Positions 24,267 to 32,500 of a stretch of 37,565 bases of DNA are shown one piece after another; position 1 is the stretch's first letter, and each line of letters starts with the position of its first letter. Under the pieces are notes generated by a model. It saw only the letters and a list, made by a program, of their open reading frames with translations. It was not told the origin of the DNA and ran no database searches. The stretch lies in the NCBI GenBank assembly GCA_023666885.1, contig JAMPBB010000011.1:1-37565 (forward strand), in the 5' to 3' direction. This DNA comes from Muribaculaceae bacterium. Lineage in GTDB: Bacteria > Bacteroidota > Bacteroidia > Bacteroidales > Muribaculaceae. The translations under genes and the position numbers were made by a program.

Positions 24267-24787
24267 GAACCTATGTGCACACGTTCCCAAAGGAGCTTCG
24301 ATGTATCCACCGGGCGACGCTCCTCATCCTTGTAGCCGAACGTCATAACGCATAGCACCGGCAGCGTTTCAGGCATGCCCAGTAGCTCCTGTACATACTC
24401 TTCCGATGGAATATCATCGGCCGTGAAACGTCCACGCACCTGTATCCAGCAGGAACCTATGCCCAAATCCTCAGCCTGAAGCTGCATATAGGCTGCCGCT
24501 ATGGAACAGTCCTCTATCCAGGGATCGGTTTTTTCGGGATCACCTGTCACCACCACTGCAAGCGGACAGCGAGCTATAGGCGCAGCTCCGGCAGGCTTGC
24601 ACTGAGCCAGACGCTCAAGCATGCCACGGTCATCAATGGCCACGAACTGCCATGACCGCGTATTCTTCGATGTAGGCGCCAAAAGAGCCGCCTCAAGAAT
24701 AAGCTTCACATCCTCAGCCTTTATGGGTTCGGATGTATAGCGCCTAATGCTGTGTCGGCGCACTATCAGATCATGAAAATCACTCAT
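24245..24787 (-). CDS. Nitroreductase family protein
   Basis: FMN-dependent oxidoreductase fold, 180 residues. Family blocks are RRHSIRRYTSEPI (residues 10-22, FMN phosphate contacts), ILEAALLAPTSKNTRSWQFVAI (about 30-51) and DCSIAAAYMQLQAEDLGIGSCWIQ (about 92-115). The physiological substrate is not known. First gene of the set nitroreductase-DUF2520-kdsC-maf, all overlapping. Confidence 0.92.
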   Translation of the reverse strand: MSDFHDLIVRRHSIRRYTSEPIKAEDVKLILEAALLAPTSKNTRSWQFVAIDDRGMLERLAQCKPAGAAPIARCPLAVVVTGDPEKTDPWIEDCSIAAAYMQLQAEDLGIGSCWIQVRGRFTADDIPSEEYVQELLGMPETLPVLCVMTFGYKDEERRPVDTSKLLWERVHIGSWKPVND

Positions 24788-24808
24788 ATCGCATCATTTT
24801 ATTCCATG

Positions 24809-24816
24809 CAAAATTA
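24809..24816 (-). promoter_or_regulatory. -7 box for the nitroreductase-maf operon
   Basis: TAATTTTG on the minus strand is an exact TAnnTTTG match, 21 bases before the nitroreductase ATG. No TTTG lies at the usual distal position. Confidence 0.38.
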
Positions 24817-24917
24817 CTAATTTCCATTAAATACACAGGCCTCGCTATATATTATGCACTTTTTTTATTAATTTCGTGCCTAATACATATCATATACTAA
24901 ACAATACCCCATAATCC

Positions 24918-27362
24918 ATGAAAAAATTCCTGACAGGCATCATCATAGCCGCAGTGACCATACCTGCGGCATGGGGAGCCAAGACCACCGACTACCGTGC
25001 CGGCAATGCCATATGGTTTGACAAGCCCAATTCATCTACTGAAGGCGTGGCCGTATGGAAGAAAAATGACTTCAGCGGCACTCCGGTAAATCCTGACCCC
25101 GCATGGGAATCGAAATCACTGCCTATAGGCAACGGCTCGTTCGGGGGCACCATTATGGGCTCCGTAGGCCGTGAGCGTGTGGTGCTCAACGAGAAAACGC
25201 TCTGGCCCGGAGGCCCTGCCACCGGAGTGGAACGCTACTGGGACATGAACCGTCATGTAAGCGACTCTACCTTAGCTCAAATACGCACTCTGCTTGAAAA
25301 CGGACAGAACAGCGAGGCCGACAAGATTCTTGCCGACAAATATCGCGGCAAGATAAGCTATGACCGCAACGTATTCGGATGCTTCACCATGCTCGGTGAG
25401 GCATATGTAACCACCGGAATAGATGAAAGCAAGGTACAGGACTACACACGTGTGCTGAACATAGACAACTCTATAGCAGCCGTACAGTTTTCAGCCGACG
25501 GCACTGACTATACCCGTGAATACTTCGCTTCGTATCCTGACAGCGTAATGGTGTGGCGCTTCCGCTCCACCGGCAGCCCGCAGCAGCTGACATTTGCTTT
25601 TGACACCCCTCAGCAGATTTCAGCCATTACCGCCGCAAAAAACGGTCTGATATATACCGGAACAGTAGAGAACAACGGCATGCAGTGGGCGCTGCGAGTA
25701 TACGTACGCACATCACGCGGAAAGATAACTCCGGATGCCGCTGCCGGCACCATAACCGTAACCGGATCCAGTGACGTGGAGTTCATACTCGCTGCCGACA
25801 CTGACTACCGCATGAACTTCAATCCTGACATGACCGACCCCAAAACATACGTAGGCCCGAATCCGGTGACCACGGTCAACGCCATGATTGATGCCGCCGT
25901 ACGCATGTCATACAAGCAGCTTTACGCCCGTCACCTCAAGGACTATAAAACGCTATATGACCGTGTAGACCTGGCTATCAACCCCTCAGAAACATTCTCA
26001 GATCTCCCTACACCCGAGAGGCTGAAGCGCTACCGCGAGGGCACCCTGGACCATGATCTGGAAAAGACATATTTCCAGTACGGCCGCTATCTGCTCATAA
26101 GCAGCTCGCGTCCGGGCACACTTCCGGCCAATCTGCAAGGTCTATGGCACAACAATCTTGACGGCCCGTGGCGTGTGGACTACCATAACAACATCAATCT
26201 GCAAATGAATTACTGGCCGGCCAACTCCACCAATCTGAGCGAGTGTTTCGTACCGTTCGTTGACTATGTACGCACCCTCGTAAAGCCGGGCGAGCGCACC
26301 GCAAAGGATTACTACGGAGCTCGAGGCTGGACGGCTGAAGTGTCCACGAATCCATTCGGATTCACCGCCCCGCTCAATGATGGCAACATGTCATGGAACT
26401 ATAATCCCACCGCCGGTCCGTGGCTGGCTTCGCAGATATGGGAATATTATGACTACACCCGCGACAAGGATTGGCTTCGCGAAGTAGGCTACCCGATAAT
26501 CAAGTCAAGCGCTGATTTCGTAACCGACCTCCTGTACAAGGCCAACGGCACTTACACATCGGCACCATCCACCTCACCGGAACACGGACAAGTGGATCTC
26601 GGCGCCACATACGCTAACGCTGTGACACGCCAAGTACTTATGGAAGCCATAAAAGCCGCCAAAGCACTTGACACCGATGCCGAATCAGTGGCCGAATGGG
26701 AAGAAAAGCTTGCCAACATGTACCCCTATCAGGTAGGCCGCATGGGTCAGCTTCAGGAATGGTATCATGACATCGACCGTGAGGGCGACAAGCATCGCCA
26801 CACCAATCATCTGTTCGGGCTGCATCCCGGCAATACCATTGACCCCGTAACCGACAAGCGGCTGGCCGATGCCTGCAAGGAAACCCTGCGTCAGCGTGGC
26901 GATGCCGCCACCGGCTGGAGCATGGGCTGGAAGCTTAACCACTGGGCACGCCTTCTTGACGGCGACCATGCCTACGTACTGTTCCAGAACTTGCTTAAGA
27001 ATGGTACAGGCGACAATCTGTGGGACGTGCATCCGCCATTCCAGATTGACGGCAACTTTGGCGGCACAGCCGGTATAGTGGAGCTGTTCCTCCAAAGCCA
27101 CAACGGCACCATCAACCTGCTTCCGGCACTACCCTCACAGTGGAAAGAAGGACATATCAACGGACTCCGTGCCCGTGGCAACTTTGAAGTAGACATAAAC
27201 TATACTGACGGCCGCCTTGACAAAGCTGTGATACGCTCACTGTCAGGCGAACCGGCCAAGGTATATTATCAGGGCAAGACCCTTGAATTCCCCACTTCAA
27301 AAGGTCGCACATACACCATCAGCTACAATCCCGCTACGGACAAACTGACCCTGTCCAAATAA
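24918..27362 (+). CDS. Glycoside hydrolase family 95, alpha-L-fucosidase/galactosidase type
   Basis: Exported glycosidase of 814 residues with a signal peptide (ending AWGAK near residue 21). The N-terminal beta domain carries SLPIGNGSFGGTIMGSVGRERVVLNEKTLWPGG (about 65-100). The (alpha/alpha)6 domain holds LQGLWHNNLDGPWR (about 405), the catalytic asparagine region HNNINLQMNYWPAN (about 422-435), the general acid in TSPEHG (Glu near 555) and the base-activating FQIDGNFGGTAG (Asp near 711). In family GH95 an inverting mechanism removes alpha-1,2-linked L-fucose, or L-galactose in some members. All expected residues are present. No SusC/D pair or other glycan genes adjoin it. Confidence 0.93.
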   Translation: MKKFLTGIIIAAVTIPAAWGAKTTDYRAGNAIWFDKPNSSTEGVAVWKKNDFSGTPVNPDPAWESKSLPIGNGSFGGTIMGSVGRERVVLNEKTLWPGGPATGVERYWDMNRHVSDSTLAQIRTLLENGQNSEADKILADKYRGKISYDRNVFGCFTMLGEAYVTTGIDESKVQDYTRVLNIDNSIAAVQFSADGTDYTREYFASYPDSVMVWRFRSTGSPQQLTFAFDTPQQISAITAAKNGLIYTGTVENNGMQWALRVYVRTSRGKITPDAAAGTITVTGSSDVEFILAADTDYRMNFNPDMTDPKTYVGPNPVTTVNAMIDAAVRMSYKQLYARHLKDYKTLYDRVDLAINPSETFSDLPTPERLKRYREGTLDHDLEKTYFQYGRYLLISSSRPGTLPANLQGLWHNNLDGPWRVDYHNNINLQMNYWPANSTNLSECFVPFVDYVRTLVKPGERTAKDYYGARGWTAEVSTNPFGFTAPLNDGNMSWNYNPTAGPWLASQIWEYYDYTRDKDWLREVGYPIIKSSADFVTDLLYKANGTYTSAPSTSPEHGQVDLGATYANAVTRQVLMEAIKAAKALDTDAESVAEWEEKLANMYPYQVGRMGQLQEWYHDIDREGDKHRHTNHLFGLHPGNTIDPVTDKRLADACKETLRQRGDAATGWSMGWKLNHWARLLDGDHAYVLFQNLLKNGTGDNLWDVHPPFQIDGNFGGTAGIVELFLQSHNGTINLLPALPSQWKEGHINGLRARGNFEVDINYTDGRLDKAVIRSLSGEPAKVYYQGKTLEFPTSKGRTYTISYNPATDKLTLSK

Positions 27363-27384
27363 ATATTCCCATAACACCAACATA

Positions 27385-27420
27385 TACGCGGGGGCACCTT
27401 GTTTGAGGCGCCCCCGCGTA
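27385..27420 (+). terminator. Strong GC hairpin after the GH95 gene
   Basis: Perfect 11-bp stem TACGCGGGGGC/GCCCCCGCGTA (27385-27395 with 27410-27420) plus an inner CCT/AGG pairing. It lies 22 bases after the stop. It lacks a T-run, yet its position between convergent genes suits a bidirectional terminator. Confidence 0.6.
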
Positions 27421-27476
27421 CTATTCCGGATTACATACTCACCGCATAATCCTTTAGAATTTACAAATAAAAAGAT

Positions 27477-28481
27477 TTATTCGCAGGAATAGACCCAGGC
27501 ACCGGGATAAGTGGCGATAACTGACTCCCTCTGTGCCATGGCGTTATCGCGCGAGGTGCTCCGATTCTTATATACACGGTAGCGCCCTTCGGACGGAAGT
27601 ATGCGCAGCCCCTGCCCGGGATGTTCGGCAACGAAGCGTTCGGCTCGCTGGAGCGATTCGCACGAAGCCACTATAAGGTAGTGATACCCGTCCTGAACCT
27701 TATCCACTAAAGATTTCTTATCATTAGCTCCGGATTTGACAGCCGCTGCACGGGCATCTTTAACCACCGACGGCTTATCAGCTTTGGCAAGTACCGAGGA
27801 CTTTCCGTCGGCCGGATTAGGTATAATACAATATAGGGTCCTCACCTCTTCAGCGGCAGTGGCAGCGGCATCATCAATGGCGGCAGGTGTGGCAATGGAC
27901 GCCACCGAGGCATACTGCATGGCGCTGCGGTCAACGGCTATAGGTGTGGACAGCGTAAGTCCAAGACCAAGAAGCACAGCCGCCGATGCCGCTATCTTTA
28001 TCCAGCTGCGTGTACGGCGCTGTGTGGTGAACGGCACATCAAGTATACCGGTTGGTTCACTGACAGATTCCGATGCCTGTCCTGCCGGGCGGAGTCCCAT
28101 ATACATGGCTCCGGCCACGGCCTCAGATCCGCATGGCTCAAACGTGATAATGCCGTCATGCACATTAAATGAACCTAATCGTGGCAGCATGACACTACCG
28201 GTCATGCCCATACGCTGGCGAAGTAGTGCCACATCGTTAGCCACCACTGTCTTAGCAGCCTCATATGAGATTCCTTCCCTGCGGGCCACTCCGGCACACA
28301 GGATACCATCATCATGTCCTACACCGGCGTTGAACCCCACCACACGGGCAGGAGGCATCCAACGACCGTCGGCAGCGCGATAGGCCGCCTCGTTTTGAGC
28401 CACGAAAGCTCCCAAGCCGGGCACTACCACGCAGTCATGGCGCATGATCAGATACTGTATATGGTCTAATATGGAAATCAC
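27477..28481 (-). CDS. Prokaryotic HU-CCDC81-like / SPOR-type membrane protein
   Basis: Protein of about 334 residues. The N-terminal ~125 residues resemble the two HU-like CCDC81 domains of bacteroidete proteins (HIQYLIMRHDCVVVPGLGAFVAQ; MLPRLGSFNVHDGIITFEP). One transmembrane helix follows (about 163-180), then a Ala-rich linker and a C-terminal SPOR-like repeat (DGYHYLIVASCESLQRAERFVAEHPGQGLRILPSEGRYRVYKNRS) of the kind that binds denuded peptidoglycan. A division or envelope role is inferred. The start is taken as GTG at 28481 because the domain needs residues upstream of the ATG at 28445; the -7 box leaves almost no leader. Confidence 0.78.
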   Translation of the reverse strand: MISILDHIQYLIMRHDCVVVPGLGAFVAQNEAAYRAADGRWMPPARVVGFNAGVGHDDGILCAGVARREGISYEAAKTVVANDVALLRQRMGMTGSVMLPRLGSFNVHDGIITFEPCGSEAVAGAMYMGLRPAGQASESVSEPTGILDVPFTTQRRTRSWIKIAASAAVLLGLGLTLSTPIAVDRSAMQYASVASIATPAAIDDAAATAAEEVRTLYCIIPNPADGKSSVLAKADKPSVVKDARAAAVKSGANDKKSLVDKVQDGYHYLIVASCESLQRAERFVAEHPGQGLRILPSEGRYRVYKNRSTSRDNAMAQRESVIATYPGAWVYSCE

Positions 28482-28486
28482 GGTTA

Positions 28487-28494
28487 CAAATATA
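28487..28494 (-). promoter_or_regulatory. -7 box for the HU/SPOR gene
   Basis: TATATTTG on the minus strand matches TAnnTTTG exactly and ends 5 bases before the GTG at 28481, which predicts a leaderless or nearly leaderless mRNA. A TTTG at 28500-28503 is too close to be the distal box. Confidence 0.4.
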
Positions 28495-28532
28495 CTGAAC
28501 AAATTTTGTTCTCTAAAATATTTTTTTCAACG

Positions 28533-30440
28533 TCAGAATAGCCCGGAGAGTTCTTCAATAGGGATTATACTGACTATCAGCTTACCGTCAGGCGTGTAAT
28601 TAGGCGACGGCAATCGGAACAACTCACCGAGCAGGTGCTCCCTCTCAGCCGAGTCAAGCGCCCGACCGGCATTTATGGCTTCGGCCTGTGCCATGGACAG
28701 TGCCACGTTGCGCCGCATATCCTCACCGGCATCAGCCCCGTCGGCCACATTATCCACTATACGCAGCAAGCGTTCTACAGTGCCTGAATTTCCATTCTGC
28801 ACAGCTGACGGGACAGAATTGACGCTCCAAGTGTCATCGCCAAGAAAAGAAAATTCATATCCTATCTTCTCAAGCTCGCCGATAATGCCGCGAAACATGG
28901 CGGCCTGTGAGGGGGAAAGCCGGAGCATGTCCGGGAACATCACTTTTTGCCCTCCTGTAGTCCCTGATGCCAACATGGACATATAGCGTTCATAAAGCAC
29001 TTTCATATGCGCACGGTGCTGGTCTATGACCATGACCCCCGACTTTGACGGCGACAATATGTAGCGGTTTTTCACCTGTATAGTGCCCACATCCTGACGC
29101 TCTGCCGGAGCCGTATCAAGGTCAAGAGTAGGAGCCGCTTCGGTGCTATCCCACTGATTCAGCGCGCTCCCCTGCTGAGCCGGGACATTAATACTTCTGC
29201 GGTCAGGCTCAGCGTCCTCACGTCCGGAGGTAAATCCTTCATAAAGCTTTTCCCAGTCAGAAAACGGACGGTCAGCTCTGTGAAACGAGCCGGCGGAACC
29301 TGAGCCACGTGATGTACGATCATCGGTATCACGAAGCGTAAACGGATTATAGTCAGCATCAAGCTCTATGCCATGGGCAGCTGTGGCATCAGGATTGAAC
29401 ACCGGTATATCCGGTGCATCCTCACGGTCAAAATCTATCCCGGGAACCTCTCCAAAACGGCCCAAGGCTTCCTTTACAGCCGCGGTAAGAATCTGCCATA
29501 TGGCATTCTCGTTTTCAAACTTTATCTCATTCTTAGTAGGATGTATATTCACATCTATAGTAGCCGGCTCCACTTCAAAGTTTATGAAATAGTTGGGCTG
29601 CATATCGGCGGCCAGGAGGCGTTCATAGCAAAGCAGCAGAGCCTTGTGAAAATACGGATGACGCATATGCCGTCCGTTGACAAAGAAATATTGTAGCTGA
29701 TTACGGCGCCGCGCAAATTCCGGACGCCCTATAAAGCCGCTTATCTTTACTATGGACGTGGCTGTCTGCACCGGCAGGAGCTGCTTGTCAAGTCCCTTGC
29801 CGAAAAGATCGGATATACGTTGCTTGAGCGAAGCCTTCATAAGCTTGTGCACCACTCCTCCATTGGATGTAAGCGTGAAATCTATGCCGGGATTGACCAA
29901 CGCCAGCCGCTCGAACTCATGCAGAATATTGCTGAGCTCCACAGAATCCCTCTTGAGGAATTTACGGCGTGCCGGTACGTTGAAGAACAGATTCTTCACC
30001 ATCATGTTACATCCGGGAGCACACGCTTCGGGAGTCTGCTCATCGACATGCGAACCGCTTATCAATATACGCGTCCCTATGTCAGCACCATGGCGCATGG
30101 TACGCAAATCGACCTGCGCAACAGCCGCAATGGAGGCCAATGCCTCACCGCGAAAGCCCATGGTGTGAAGGCTGAACAGATCAGCGGCCTGCTCGATTTT
30201 GGATGTGGCATGGCGCTCAAATGCCATGCGCGCATCCGTATCGGACATGCCGCAGCCATCGTCCACCACCTGTATCAGTGTACGTCCGGCATCGGTAATT
30301 ATAATACGGATATCAGTGGCACCTGCATCTACGGCGTTCTCTACCAGTTCTTTCACCACCGAAGCGGGGCGCTGTATCACCTCGCCGGCAGCTATCTGAT
30401 TGGCCACGGAGTCCGGTAAGAGTCTAATTACATCATTCAT
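28533..30440 (-). CDS. mutL: DNA mismatch repair protein MutL
   Basis: MutL couples MutS mismatch recognition to strand removal. The protein has 635 residues. The GHKL ATPase motifs are complete: ELVENAVDAGATDI, VDDGCGM, HATSKI and MGFRGEALASI, then SGFIGRPEF and FVNGRHMRHPYFHKALLLCYERLL. The C-terminal half (from about 430) has IDQHRAHMKVLYERYM in place of the canonical endonuclease motif DQHAx2Ex4E, and no CPHGRP block; the end reads LPSPNYTPDGKLIVSIIPIEEL. The ATG at 30440 (MNDVIRLLPD) is chosen by homology over 30458. Confidence 0.95.
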   Translation of the reverse strand: MNDVIRLLPDSVANQIAAGEVIQRPASVVKELVENAVDAGATDIRIIITDAGRTLIQVVDDGCGMSDTDARMAFERHATSKIEQAADLFSLHTMGFRGEALASIAAVAQVDLRTMRHGADIGTRILISGSHVDEQTPEACAPGCNMMVKNLFFNVPARRKFLKRDSVELSNILHEFERLALVNPGIDFTLTSNGGVVHKLMKASLKQRISDLFGKGLDKQLLPVQTATSIVKISGFIGRPEFARRRNQLQYFFVNGRHMRHPYFHKALLLCYERLLAADMQPNYFINFEVEPATIDVNIHPTKNEIKFENENAIWQILTAAVKEALGRFGEVPGIDFDREDAPDIPVFNPDATAAHGIELDADYNPFTLRDTDDRTSRGSGSAGSFHRADRPFSDWEKLYEGFTSGREDAEPDRRSINVPAQQGSALNQWDSTEAAPTLDLDTAPAERQDVGTIQVKNRYILSPSKSGVMVIDQHRAHMKVLYERYMSMLASGTTGGQKVMFPDMLRLSPSQAAMFRGIIGELEKIGYEFSFLGDDTWSVNSVPSAVQNGNSGTVERLLRIVDNVADGADAGEDMRRNVALSMAQAEAINAGRALDSAEREHLLGELFRLPSPNYTPDGKLIVSIIPIEELSGLF

Positions 30441-30457
30441 ACTCGTATATTGACCCA

Positions 30458-30489
30458 CAAAATTACAATACCCCGGGCGCCGCTACAAA
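30458..30489 (-). promoter_or_regulatory. Promoter of mutL
   Basis: On the minus strand TTTG (30486-30489), 20 bases, then TAATTTTG (30458-30465): both boxes and the spacing match. The leader would be about 12 bases. Two direct copies of TGTAGATAA (30519-30527 and 30530-30538), one helical turn apart, lie upstream. Confidence 0.6.
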
Positions 30490-30540
30490 CTCTGTTTTCA
30501 ACACGCGGTGCCTTGATGTGTAGATAAAATGTAGATAACT

Positions 30541-32478
30541 TTAGCCCTCCTCGCCCACAGATTCCTCATCTGACTCCTCCGAAGGAATCTCTGACGGGAC
30601 TTCAGCAGGCTCCGACGATACTTCTTCAGCCTCTCCGATAGGCTCCTCAATGGCAACCGGAGTCGGCGTGTCAAGGCCATCTTCAGCCGGAATAGGTGCA
30701 TTAGGATTAGGGCGCGTCACATTCTTGAGGCTCTTGCTCTTGAAGTCGCTCCTCACAGGCGGGGCCGCGTCAATAAGCTCACGCATGCCTGCGGGAACTG
30801 TGAAAATATCATACTTGTCAAATGGGCGCAAATCCTCGTACCACTGGAACTTGGGCAGGAAATACGAGCCCTTGCGCGCCAGATACAGCGGAGTGATCTT
30901 TGACGTGGTCTCAGGCCAGAAATGTATGCTTTCAATCTGGTTGGCATCAAAATACGCGTCCATAAAGCTGCTCTCCACGAAAGCGAATTTATTGTACACC
31001 GAATCCGTTTCCATAGGGAACATTATCAGCTGGACATTGCCTTCTACATACAGCCGGCGAACGGTAGAGTCATTGAACCACGCGGTCATATCAGTGCCGG
31101 CTATCTGATTATAACAGTCCTCGGCTATATGCTCGGCCATAAGGCCGTCCTGCGGCACACGCGCCCAGTCCACCGTAGAGTCATTCATGTGCACCAGTAT
31201 AACATTGCCCGTAATCTGGCGCTCACCGCTCCACACTATAGGCGCACGGTACATGTACATCAGCGAGTCACGTTCGGTAACGCTCATAGAGTCACACACG
31301 CCCTGAATGTCGCTCCGATAGAAACGCACTCCATGATACGCATTGGTCACGCGGGTGGAATCATTCAGGTCAAGATAGGCGTTGATGGTGTCGCCATGTA
31401 GAAACAGCGTATCTTCGCGTGAATACTCCTTGGCCATGGCACGTCCGGTAACGAACGCACTGTCACGCACCTCATCATAGTAGCCATAATCGCCGTGCAG
31501 CGACGTCTGCCGGGCCGAGTCGGTAAGTATCATATTGCCTATGGCCTCGCCATACTGCTTGTTGCGGTCATAGAAAAGCGTATCGCCTGTAAGTGTATTG
31601 CCCTTGCGCGTACGCACCATAGAGCGTGAATACAGGTCGGCCACGCCGGAGTTGGTATTGTACATACCTGATGATGACTCTATGGTTCCGTCAGCATTCA
31701 CTATCTCAGTAGGGCTTATGAGCTCGGCTATGTGAGTGGCCGTGTTATAGATGAGCGAGTCAGTGCGCATGGTAAGCTCATTGTCCTTCTCACGGCTTTC
31801 AAGCAACACATCGGTATAGAAATAGGCATACTTGGTGTCAGGATAGTACTCACCCTCTATGGAGGTAAGCCGGTTGGCCTTGTCCGTAAGCACGCCACCT
31901 ATATTATAATAACCCACGTTACGGGCCATATCATAGTTGAACACATCCGTTTCAAGCTTGACATCCCGGTTTATAAGGCGTACTTTTTTACCGAAATCGG
32001 CATACAGAATGGCCATCTCGGTGCGCCCGTTGTAATCAAGCTCATCGGCGTATACAAAGAGCGTGTCGCCCTGCTGCATACGTACATTGCCAAAAGCATC
32101 GAGCGAATTGGAGGTTTCATAAAAGCGGGCGCTGTCACAATACATGAACATGTCATTGCGGCGGAGCTTTACATTGCCCACAAGCACCTGATACTGCATA
32201 TCGGCCACGCCGCCCGGGGTTTCCTGATAGTACAGGCGGTCAGCATGTTCCAGAAACACCTTGCCTGGCTGGTAACGGTCGGCTCCCGGTACGGTAGGCT
32301 TGATAGGCTCGCGCTTGTTCTGCTCCGTGGGTGCCGGCTGCTGAGGAGCCTGTACCGCTCCGAACGGCGCACCGGAAGCCACGAGCATAGCCGGGGCGGC
32401 AAGCACAAGCATACACGCACCGGCTATCACTGCCCGAATCCGGGCTTTATCCTTGAATATATGTGGACGCACGCTCAT
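30541..32478 (-). CDS. OstA-like protein (LptA/LptD N-terminal type)
   Basis: Exported protein of 645 residues with an N-terminal hydrophobic segment (about 15-35). The body is a long repeated beta-jellyroll of the OstA/LptA type with many strand pairs such as VFLEHADRLYY, VLVGNVKLRRNDMFMYCDSARFYE, NSLDAFGNVRMQQGDTLFVYADELDY and LTGDTLFYDRNKQYGEAIGNMIL. In Bacteroidetes these proteins are thought to act in LPS transport to the outer membrane. The last ~60 residues are Glu/Ser/Pro-rich and acidic, outside the fold. The gene starts 22 bases after the parvulin gene stop and is followed by mutL after 100 bases. Confidence 0.85.
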   Translation of the reverse strand: MSVRPHIFKDKARIRAVIAGACMLVLAAPAMLVASGAPFGAVQAPQQPAPTEQNKREPIKPTVPGADRYQPGKVFLEHADRLYYQETPGGVADMQYQVLVGNVKLRRNDMFMYCDSARFYETSNSLDAFGNVRMQQGDTLFVYADELDYNGRTEMAILYADFGKKVRLINRDVKLETDVFNYDMARNVGYYNIGGVLTDKANRLTSIEGEYYPDTKYAYFYTDVLLESREKDNELTMRTDSLIYNTATHIAELISPTEIVNADGTIESSSGMYNTNSGVADLYSRSMVRTRKGNTLTGDTLFYDRNKQYGEAIGNMILTDSARQTSLHGDYGYYDEVRDSAFVTGRAMAKEYSREDTLFLHGDTINAYLDLNDSTRVTNAYHGVRFYRSDIQGVCDSMSVTERDSLMYMYRAPIVWSGERQITGNVILVHMNDSTVDWARVPQDGLMAEHIAEDCYNQIAGTDMTAWFNDSTVRRLYVEGNVQLIMFPMETDSVYNKFAFVESSFMDAYFDANQIESIHFWPETTSKITPLYLARKGSYFLPKFQWYEDLRPFDKYDIFTVPAGMRELIDAAPPVRSDFKSKSLKNVTRPNPNAPIPAEDGLDTPTPVAIEEPIGEAEEVSSEPAEVPSEIPSEESDEESVGEEG

Positions 32479-32500
32479 AGTGCTTTCCTACAAAGGTTTG

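Noticed and set aside
27736..28383. 215-codon plus-strand frame opposite the HU/SPOR gene
   Set aside because: Antisense to a domain-bearing gene; Ser/Ala/Pro-rich with no motif or promoter.
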